Part shown: positions 1 to 4,954 of the stretch, one piece after another | Layout of the letters: each line of letters opens with the position of its first letter | Numbering within the stretch: the stretch's first letter is position 1 | Source: Candidatus Electrothrix marina | GTDB lineage: Bacteria > Desulfobacterota > Desulfobulbia > Desulfobulbales > Desulfobulbaceae | Length of the DNA: 6,039 nucleotides | Direction: 5' to 3' | NCBI GenBank assembly: GCA_004028495.1 | Contig: MTKS01000110.1 | Location: 1-6,039, forward strand | Translations under genes and position numbers: made by a program | Notes under the pieces: generated by a model | Databases searched by the model: none | Told to the model about the DNA's origin: nothing | The model's input: only the letters and a program-made list of their open reading frames with translations

Positions 1-759
1 AAGAATGCGCTCACTATTAAAGAGCTGAACCCGGCCAGTCAGGTCATTGTCCTATATCGGGACATGCGGACCTATGGTTATGCCGAGGATGCTTATCGTG
101 AGGCCCGTCTCAAGGGTGTGATCTTTATCCCCTACGAGCTGGAGCAAAAACCGCAGATTTCAGCATCGGCAAAGGGCGGGAAGCTGACTGTCAACTTCTT
201 TGATGCGCTGCTTCAGGAAGATGTGGAAATGACCCCAGAGATGGTCGCCCTTTCTGTGGGTATTGTCCCGGATGGAACCGAGGACCTGAGCAAGCTGCTC
301 AAGGCCCCGCTTACCGATGACCGTTTCTTCCTGGAGGCCCATGTTAAGTTGCGGCCTGTTGAACTGCCGGTTTCCGGTGTCTATGTCTGCGGTCTGGCCC
401 ACGGCCCGAAACCGGTGGATGAGACCATTGCCCAGGCCCAGGCAGCGGCGGCCAAGGCGGCCATCCCGCTGGTCAAGGGTGCAGTCAGCATTGATCCGAT
501 TGTTTCAGTGGTGGAGCAGGAAAAATGCATCGGTTGCGGTATCTGTGCCAGCCTTTGTCCTTTTGGTTCCATTGAGATGATCAAGGTGGACAAGAAGCGC
601 AAGGCGCAGACCATTGCTGCATCCTGTAAGGCCTGCGGTATCTGCTCCAGCCATTGTCCGACCTTTGCCATCTCTATGGGCGGGTTCACCAATGAGCAGA
701 TTATGGATCAGATTACTGCCTTCGGTAATGTGAAGGTAGCAGAACCGGTCGAGGCGTAA
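1..759 (+). CDS. hdrA: HdrA-like CoB-CoM heterodisulfide reductase subunit A, C-terminal part (5' truncated)
   Basis: The reading frame is open from the first base, so the gene starts upstream; 252 residues are visible. HdrA is the FAD- and iron-sulfur-containing subunit of heterodisulfide reductase-type complexes. In sulfate reducers it is thought to pass or bifurcate electrons between hydrogenase or NADH modules, ferredoxin and disulfides in the cytoplasm. Visible here are the end of the flavoprotein domain (YRDMRTYGYAEDAYREAR near residues 19-36, and VYVCGLAHGPKP near the end of the Rossmann part) and then two ferredoxin-type 4Fe-4S motifs. These are CxxCxxCxxxCP at residues 176-187 and a second at 209-220. 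The tail FTNEQIMDQI is typical of HdrA. The next gene is mvhD, the usual electron-transfer partner. The related QmoB has an HdrA-like part fused to an MvhD-like part; here the two are separate genes. Assignment to HdrA is firm, but the specific complex cannot be told without the upstream genes. Confidence 0.92.
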   Translation, partial: KNALTIKELNPASQVIVLYRDMRTYGYAEDAYREARLKGVIFIPYELEQKPQISASAKGGKLTVNFFDALLQEDVEMTPEMVALSVGIVPDGTEDLSKLLKAPLTDDRFFLEAHVKLRPVELPVSGVYVCGLAHGPKPVDETIAQAQAAAAKAAIPLVKGAVSIDPIVSVVEQEKCIGCGICASLCPFGSIEMIKVDKKRKAQTIAASCKACGICSSHCPTFAISMGGFTNEQIMDQITAFGNVKVAEPVEA

Positions 760-780
760 AGCGTAATCTGGTAACGCACT

Positions 781-840
781 GTAGGGGCAGACCCCTGTGT
801 CTGCCCTGATTATCGGGCGAACAGGGGGATTTGCCCCTAC
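781..840. repeat. 60-bp imperfect inverted repeat (REP/MITE-like hairpin)
   Basis: The ends are perfect 9-bp inverted repeats (GTAGGGGCA at 781-789 and TGCCCCTAC at 832-840). A second arm pairs CCCCTGT (792-798) with ACAGGGG (821-827), and an inner GCCC (803-806) pairs with GGGC (815-818) around an 8-base loop. The whole element can fold into one long hairpin. It fills most of the 120-bp gap between hdrA and mvhD. There is no T tract after it, so it is not an ordinary terminator. A related, decayed copy lies at 2287-2353. It may be an extragenic palindrome or a small non-autonomous mobile element, and as RNA it could stabilise or attenuate the hdrA-mvhD message. The structure is seen directly; the role is inference. 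Confidence 0.75.
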
Positions 841-868
841 GCCTGATTTGAAAAAACAACATCTATGC

Positions 869-874
869 GAGGTG
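869..874 (+). promoter_or_regulatory. Ribosome binding site deciding the mvhD start
   Basis: GAGGTG lies 5 bases before the ATG at 880. An in-frame ATG at 865 has only A-rich sequence before it, and the Shine-Dalgarno motif lies downstream of it, so 880 is the better start. Confidence 0.7.
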
Positions 875-879
875 TTTTG

Positions 880-1479
880 ATGAGCAACGATTTCAGTCCC
901 AAAATTCTGGGTTTTTTATGTAACTGGTGCTGCTATGCAGCTGCCGACGCAGCCGGGGTCTCCCGGTTTCAGTACCCGCCCAACCTGCGCACCATCCGGG
1001 TTATGTGTACCGGTCGGGTTGATCCCGCCTTTATCCTGCGCGGTTTTATCGAAGGCGCAGACGGTATTTTTACCGGCGGCTGACAACACGGAGAATGTCA
1101 TTACCAGGTAGGTAATTACGATGCAATGGGTGTGGATGCGCTGGTCAGAAAGGTACTGGAAGACGTGGGTATCCGCAAAGAACGTTATGATTTACAATGG
1201 GCTTCAGCTGCTGAGGCACCGCGCTTTGTTCAGTTGATTACTGGATTTACCGAGCGCATGAAAGAACTCGGCCCGCTGGGCGAGGCTGAGGGTCTGTCTC
1301 AAGAAGAGATCAAAGCAAAGTTGGAAAAAGCCTTAGCTGTGGTCTCGGACCAGAAGGTCCGGGTCAGCTTTGGCAATGCTGCCAAGGCAGTGCGTAAGGA
1401 TGCGGTTTGGACACCGGAGCATATTGACGAGGTTGTCACAACCAAGATGGCTAAGACCTTGGATAAGGCTTTGGCCTGA
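880..1479 (+). CDS. mvhD: MvhD-type hydrogenase/heterodisulfide reductase iron-sulfur subunit, selenoprotein (in-frame TGA = Sec68)
   Basis: MvhD is the small [2Fe-2S] protein that carries electrons between a hydrogenase or other donor module and HdrA in the cytoplasm. Read through the TGA at 1081-1083, this gene encodes 199 residues. The N-terminal half is classic for the family: FLCNWCCYAAAD (residues 12-23), RFQYPPNLRTIRVMCTGRVDP (29-49) and GADGIFTGG (59-67). Sec68 follows, and then QHGECHY and VGN. The family motif at this point is GCxxGxCHYxxGN, so the TGA sits exactly on a conserved cysteine position. Cys14, 17, 18, 43 and 73 and Sec68 are candidate cluster ligands. The C-terminal ~120 residues are helical and charged. 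A SECIS-like hairpin follows the TGA. Selenocysteine in VhuD/MvhD is established in methanogens. An automatic annotation would split this into 865-1083 and 1126-1479. A nonsense mutation is unlikely because the motif continues in frame without any other lesion. Confidence 0.92.
1081..1119 (+). promoter_or_regulatory. Bacterial SECIS element with Sec UGA codon
   Basis: Downstream of the UGA (1081-1083), bases 1097-1105 pair with 1111-1119. That gives 8 of 9 pairs, with one C.U mismatch at 1099/1117. The stem closes a 5-base loop AGGUA (1106-1110). The loop starts 22 bases after the UGA and has a G in its second position, as bacterial SelB-binding SECIS hairpins typically do. The element lies inside the coding region, as usual in bacteria. 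The fold was worked out by hand, not computed. Confidence 0.82.
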
Positions 1480-1513
1480 TTGCCCCGGCTCATTACAACA
1501 AAGCAGAGAAGGT

Positions 1514-1556
1514 AAAAGCGATGCTGTCCCTCCGTGGGCAGTGTCGCTTTTTTTTT
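1514..1556 (+). terminator. Strong rho-independent terminator after mvhD
   Basis: AAAAGCGA (1514-1521) pairs with TCGCTTTT (1544-1551). The stem continues through 1522-1529 with 1536-1543, including three G.U wobbles, around the loop CTCCGT (1530-1535). A run of nine T follows at 1548-1556. It lies 34 bases after the mvhD stop and closes the hdrA-mvhD transcription unit. ppnP begins only 24 bases after the T run, so any ppnP promoter must overlap this region, or ppnP depends on read-through. Confidence 0.9.
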
Positions 1557-1580
1557 ATCAACACGTTATTGGAGAAGATC

Positions 1581-1895
1581 ATGTCGGAATTTAGCAATGT
1601 CACGGTTAAGAAAGCTGCAAATATCTATTATGACGGCAAGGTGACCAGTCGGGTTGTCACCTTTGCCGACGGCAGCACCAAGACCTTGGGTATCATGATG
1701 CCCGGTGACTATGAGTTCGGTACCGAGAAAAAAGAGCTGATGGAGATCCTCAGTGGTGAGGTTTCTGTGCTGCTGCCTGGTTCTGAGGAGTGGGAGGCTA
1801 TTGCGCCGGGGAGTTCCTTTGAGGTGCCTGCTGATTCTAAGTTCGGGATTAAGATTGGAACGGTGACTGATTATTGTTGTTCGTATCTTGATTAA
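1581..1895 (+). CDS. ppnP: Pyrimidine/purine nucleoside phosphorylase PpnP (YaiE family)
   Basis: PpnP is a small cytoplasmic cupin-like beta-barrel enzyme. It phosphorolyses a broad range of nucleosides to the free base plus ribose-1-phosphate, in nucleoside salvage. The 104-residue product spans the full family length (the E. coli protein is 94 residues). Family hallmarks are ANIYYDGKVTSRVVTFADGS (residues 14-33), KTLGIMMPGDYEFGT, MEILSGEVSVLLPGSEEW, SFEVPADSKF and the C-terminal VTDYCCSYL. The start at 1581 is chosen because GGAG (1571-1574) lies 6 bases before it. The longer in-frame start at 1521 would begin inside the terminator stem and add residues not seen in the family. The Trypco2 gene follows after 27 bp, so the two may be co-transcribed. 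The function is confident; any link to the conflict genes downstream is speculative. Confidence 0.93.
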   Translation: MSEFSNVTVKKAANIYYDGKVTSRVVTFADGSTKTLGIMMPGDYEFGTEKKELMEILSGEVSVLLPGSEEWEAIAPGSSFEVPADSKFGIKIGTVTDYCCSYLD

Positions 1896-1910
1896 CGAAT
1901 GAAATATACA

Positions 1911-1918
1911 GAGGGGAG
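1911..1918 (+). promoter_or_regulatory. Ribosome binding site deciding the Trypco2 start
   Basis: GAGGGGAG ends 4 bases before the ATG at 1923. The upstream in-frame ATG at 1899 lacks such a motif and lies 5' of this site, so 1923 is preferred. Confidence 0.75.
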
Positions 1919-1922
1919 AATC

Positions 1923-2249
1923 ATGCCTAAAAAAACGAGCGAGAGATTGGAACTTGCTGCAATGATCAAGGGCCTGCGGGCGCAGTTGGCTGAGGCTCAG
2001 GCGGAAGGAGCTGGGGAAGATATTCGCTTCACCATTGAGGATGTTGAGTTGGAGCTGCAAGTTAGTGCCGAACAACAGGCAGGGGGTGGCGTATCTGCTA
2101 AATTTTATGTACTGACCAGTAATGTCAAAGCGGATAAAAAGGATACGGTTACCCAAAAGTTGCGGTTGAAGCTGAAGGTCGAACAAAAAACAATGGATCA
2201 GGCTGGTAAAGAAAAAAAAGTTCCCCTTGAAATCAGCGGAGAAGTTTGA
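1923..2249 (+). CDS. Trypsin-co-occurring domain 2 (Trypco2) protein
   Basis: This is a 108-residue protein with no signal peptide or membrane segment. An N-terminal amphipathic helix (residues 9-27, LAAMIKGLRAQLAEAQAEG) leads into IRFTIEDVELELQV (34-47). A beta-rich part follows, KFYVLTSNVKADKKDTVTQK (60-79) and LRLKLKVE, and then a lysine-rich tail. This pattern matches the Trypco2 family. That family is known mainly from comparative genomics, because it sits beside or is fused to trypsin-like proteases in NTP-dependent conflict systems. Its biochemical role is not established; it is thought to be an adaptor or regulator of the protease. The neighbour fits: a trypsin-like protease begins 144 bp downstream on the same strand. 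The 5' neighbour ppnP is 27 bp away. The family call rests on recalled sequence pattern, not a profile search. Confidence 0.82.
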   Translation: MPKKTSERLELAAMIKGLRAQLAEAQAEGAGEDIRFTIEDVELELQVSAEQQAGGGVSAKFYVLTSNVKADKKDTVTQKLRLKLKVEQKTMDQAGKEKKVPLEISGEV

Positions 2250-2286
2250 GGGAGGTAAGGGAGACCAACCGTTTGCCCCTTATATC

Positions 2287-2353
2287 GTAGGGTACAGACC
2301 TGTTGTCTGTCTTTTTTAGGAACAATTTTAGGGCGACCGCCGGTCTCCCCTAC
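2287..2353. repeat. 67-bp degenerate inverted repeat related to the 781-840 element
   Basis: GTAGGG (2287-2292) pairs with CCCTAC (2348-2353), and AGACC (2296-2300) pairs with GGTCT (2342-2346). The outline, GTAGGG..CAGACC at one end and CCCCTAC at the other, parallels the 60-bp element at 781-840. The two halves also form their own hairpins: ACAGAC/GTCTGT on the left, and GACC-GCC-GGTC (2335-2345) flanked by GGG and CCC on the right. It occupies about half of the gap between Trypco2 and the protease gene. It may be a decayed copy of the same dispersed element. Confidence 0.55.
2294..2317 (+). terminator. Probable rho-independent terminator after the Trypco2 gene
   Basis: ACAGAC (2294-2299) and GTCTGT (2305-2310) form a 6-bp stem with a 5-base loop. 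One C and then six T (2312-2317) follow. It is modest in strength and lies 44 bases after the Trypco2 stop. If active it would separate Trypco2 from the protease operon or attenuate it. It is nested in the inverted repeat, so it may be a by-product of that element. In the remaining gap (2354-2393) I see only the protease ribosome binding site, GGGG at 2383-2386, and no convincing promoter. Confidence 0.55.
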
Positions 2354-2393
2354 AGCTTATTCATCGGAAACGAATATTTCTTGGGGATGATCG

Positions 2394-3995
2394 ATGGGCA
2401 GACTTACAACTGAGTACTGTGTTGAAATCCGGGTGCCAAAGAAGAATAGCGACAAAAATAAATTTGGCACCGGTTATACGCTGGGGCCACATTGGGTGCT
2501 TACTGCCTATCATGTGCTGTTCGGTGATGATGTTGATGCAACAAAAGACATCAAGATTACTTGGTGGGATGAAACGGCGGAAAATATAAAGGGAGAAAAG
2601 CCAGTTCCCGTCGAAAGAAAAGACATCGTCTGGTGGCATAAGGAACACGATATTGCTTTGATTCGTTGTGAATCGCCGTATGCGGATATTCCAGGAGCAT
2701 GGGAGTTAATTGATGCGAACTATCCAGACACAAGAGCAGGATGTGAGAGTTCCGGCTTTTTAAGCAACCTTGATAATAAAAACGGAAAGCAGCGGCGAAA
2801 AGATCCAACCGGCACATTGGGCAGTTTCAATCAGGAACAGATTACGGTCGATATTGACCAGCTAAGTGTCAATTGTTCGATTGAACCGGAAAAGTACTGG
2901 CAAGGCTTCAGCGGCTCAGCGGTTTTTGTCGCAGGCAAATTTGTGGCTATTGTCCGATCCGTTAACACAGGGGAAAACGGCCTTACCGCCTCTTTCATTA
3001 GCGCAGCTTTGGACAGCAAAGGTGAAGGGCCGAATCAGCCTGCATTGCTGGATATTCCCGGTTTCATTGAAGCTCCAGGGAATTATTATTGTTGGAAACG
3101 ATATCGTAAACTTGTCACCAGCATATTGACGGAAGAAACAAAGCTGTTTACAGCTCTGAAGAAAGATTTCCAGAAAAATGTGGGGAAAGGAAATTCCTGT
3201 GACATGCAACAAAAAGAATTTGCTGATCTTTTGTATACTACTTGCGAGAGCGATGTTGTTGAATGCTTTAGCCGAGTATTTGGACTGATGCGCAACGAGA
3301 AAGATGAGAACGGAATTACAGCTTTTGATGAGCTTGCCCATGTGTGGCTTGCCCTCATAACAGCAGAAGTTTGTTCAGTTAACGGAATATCGGCATTTAA
3401 GGATAATGAAATGGCCCACCCTATACCGATAAAGGCTATGATTCCAGTACGGATTGACGTGGAAGGTCAGGTTGCTAATACTGAGAAGCGAAAACCCGAA
3501 TTTAATCTGCAAGGGAAAGAACTTTGCTCACCGTTTGACTTGACACCGAAGCAGGATACTGGCCTGGATAAATATGAATCTTTGGCAGCTGTGGATGCAG
3601 TGGTTCATCATCGCCTGAAGACAGCACCTGGTATAGACGCTTTCTTTGTTGGAGACGTTAAAAAGGAAGTGGAAAATTTTGCTATCCGTAAAGGAAGCGG
3701 GATTTCTTCTTCTGAGTTGCCTGATAATGATGAAGATAGGAGAGAATTTTTTATGGGGCAGCTAAAAATGGCTCAGAGAATGAGGCAGGGAAGTCATTAT
3801 GTCCGTTTGTCCTGCGAGGATCATGCACAGGATCATTCAGCCCTGTGCGAGCTGCACCGCTGGTGCCCAGGCCTGCTGCTGTTTGATGTCTCCAGGGAGT
3901 ACAAAAGCGAGCGGGTCATGAACCTTACAACTCTTAACCTCATTATTTTTGAAGCAAAGACCTTTCTGGCAGAGAAAAATACTACCCAGAGTTAA
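2394..3995 (+). CDS. Trypsin-like serine protease with unassigned C-terminal extension (conflict-system effector)
   Basis: The product is 533 residues. Residues ~8-215 form a chymotrypsin-fold protease with a complete triad: His40 in LTAYHVLF, Asp86 in EHDIALIRC and Ser173 in GFSGSAVF. No signal peptide or membrane helix is visible, so it is probably cytoplasmic, unlike secreted trypsins or DegP. No PDZ domain is visible. Residues ~230-533 form a mainly helical then mixed region that I cannot assign. It includes WLALITAEVCSVNGISAF (near 320-340), IPIKAMIPVRIDVEGQ, and near the C-terminus HYVRLSCEDHAQD and HRWCPGLLLFD. In this position, VMAP-type proteins of MoxR/vWA conflict systems carry the part that talks to the ATPase; that role here is inference. 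The gene starts after GGGG (2383-2386), 7 bases from the ATG, and is followed by the MoxR gene after 2 bp. Its interior is AT-richer than the genes that follow (GC 21 of 60 at 3181-3240). Confidence 0.85.
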   Translation: MGRLTTEYCVEIRVPKKNSDKNKFGTGYTLGPHWVLTAYHVLFGDDVDATKDIKITWWDETAENIKGEKPVPVERKDIVWWHKEHDIALIRCESPYADIPGAWELIDANYPDTRAGCESSGFLSNLDNKNGKQRRKDPTGTLGSFNQEQITVDIDQLSVNCSIEPEKYWQGFSGSAVFVAGKFVAIVRSVNTGENGLTASFISAALDSKGEGPNQPALLDIPGFIEAPGNYYCWKRYRKLVTSILTEETKLFTALKKDFQKNVGKGNSCDMQQKEFADLLYTTCESDVVECFSRVFGLMRNEKDENGITAFDELAHVWLALITAEVCSVNGISAFKDNEMAHPIPIKAMIPVRIDVEGQVANTEKRKPEFNLQGKELCSPFDLTPKQDTGLDKYESLAAVDAVVHHRLKTAPGIDAFFVGDVKKEVENFAIRKGSGISSSELPDNDEDRREFFMGQLKMAQRMRQGSHYVRLSCEDHAQDHSALCELHRWCPGLLLFDVSREYKSERVMNLTTLNLIIFEAKTFLAEKNTTQS

Positions 3996-3997
3996 CT

Positions 3998-4954
3998 ATG
4001 ACCCAAAAAAACAACACCTACATCAAATTCACCCCAAACCTCAAAGTCCCTCTGCAACTCAACGCCTGCCAAAAGACCATCATTCACCTCTTTGAGGAAA
4101 AACACGTCAACGCCATAAACACCGCTCTAGCCTGCCGACGGCCCCTGCTCCTCACCGGTGAACCAGGCATAGGCAAAACCCAGCTGGCAAGGGCAGCTGC
4201 TGTGGCCCTGCAACGAGCCTTTATCCGCCACACCGTGGATGCCAAGACCGAGGCCCGCGACCTGCTCTGGCATTTTGATGCAGTGGCCCGATTAGCTAAA
4301 GCCCAGCTGGCCCAGAATTTGAAATGGGACAAGGAAGCCTGTGATCTTCAACTTGCTCCGAAGAATTTCATCCGGCCCGGCCCGCTCTGGTGGGGGATGA
4401 ACTGGGGCATGGCGAAGAAACAACAACAGGCCCAGGAGCCTTCCCAGCCAGACGGCCAGCACCCGGACAATGGAGTTGTGGTGCTTATTGATGAGATCGA
4501 CAAGGCGGAGATTGATGTGCCCAATGGTCTACTGGAGGCCTTGGGCGAGTCCAGTTTTCATCCTTTCGGCCTGCCTGAGCCGATTCGGGTGGGGGAAGGT
4601 GCGGTGCCCCCCTTTATCGTCATCACCACCAACCGAGAACGAACCCTGCCTGCCGCCTTTGTCCGCCGTTGCGTAGTGCTGCGCATGGAGCTTCCTGAAG
4701 AGGAAGATGCCTTGCTCACCCTGCTTGTCCAGCGAGGTTCGGCCCACTCCTCTTTGCCTGAAGATATTCTGCAAAAGGCTGCGGAAATGCTGTTGGAGGA
4801 TCGCAAGGCCGTCAATAAACCACCTAGGCCAGGGCAGGCGGAATACCTGGATCTGTTGCGGGCCGTTGAGGAACAGGCGGGCGGCGAGTTTTCTCCTGAT
4901 CAGCTGCTGGATATGGCCCGTCCTTATCTCCTGCAAAAGAGCAGATTGGTCTGA
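3998..4954 (+). CDS. MoxR-type AAA+ ATPase
   Basis: The 318-residue product is a single AAA+ module. Walker A is GEPGIGKT (residues 54-61) and Walker B is VVLIDEIDKA (161-170). Sensor 1 is ITTN (209-212), and an arginine-finger region FVRRC lies at 221-225. The motif DAKTEARDLLWHFDAVARL (81-99) is typical of MoxR relatives. A small helical C-terminal lid follows. An unusual Q/P-rich stretch (residues ~140-159) lies just before Walker B and is likely an exposed loop. MoxR ATPases usually work with a vWA-type partner to remodel target proteins using ATP. The neighbours, a protease upstream and a vWA-like protein downstream, suggest it is the NTP-dependent switch of a conflict system. There is no clear Shine-Dalgarno sequence. 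The start lies 2 bp after the protease stop, so translation is probably coupled. It is markedly GC-richer than the protease (39 of 60 at 4561-4620). Confidence 0.92.
   Translation: MTQKNNTYIKFTPNLKVPLQLNACQKTIIHLFEEKHVNAINTALACRRPLLLTGEPGIGKTQLARAAAVALQRAFIRHTVDAKTEARDLLWHFDAVARLAKAQLAQNLKWDKEACDLQLAPKNFIRPGPLWWGMNWGMAKKQQQAQEPSQPDGQHPDNGVVVLIDEIDKAEIDVPNGLLEALGESSFHPFGLPEPIRVGEGAVPPFIVITTNRERTLPAAFVRRCVVLRMELPEEEDALLTLLVQRGSAHSSLPEDILQKAAEMLLEDRKAVNKPPRPGQAEYLDLLRAVEEQAGGEFSPDQLLDMARPYLLQKSRLV

Noticed and set aside
781..840. Intrinsic terminator between hdrA and mvhD
   Set aside because: The hairpin is strong but has no T tract on either side, and hdrA and mvhD are functionally paired, so a repeat element is the better reading.
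848..876. Possible sigma-70 promoter with TTGAAA at 848-853 before mvhD
   Set aside because: No acceptable -10 hexamer lies 16-18 bases downstream, where the ribosome binding site and start codon already are.
865..1083. mvhD as a pseudogene truncated by a nonsense mutation
   Set aside because: The TGA lies on a conserved Cys position, a SECIS-like hairpin follows and the rest of the frame is intact over 130 codons, all expected for recoding rather than decay.
1126..1479. Separate 117-residue ORF starting MGVDALV
   Set aside because: It is the C-terminal part of MvhD after the selenocysteine TGA. The conserved QHGECHY...VGN segment upstream of this ATG is in the same frame and would be left untranslated, and there is no ribosome binding site before 1126.
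1566..2186. 206-residue minus-strand ORF
   Set aside because: It is antisense to ppnP and Trypco2, both of which have clear family signatures and ribosome sites. The minus-strand translation shows no recognisable motif.
2331..2349. GGGC-GACC-GCC-GGTC-T-CCC palindrome as an operator site for the protease operon
   Set aside because: It can be explained as one arm of the degenerate inverted repeat; no promoter is recognisable beside it and no regulator gene is in the window.
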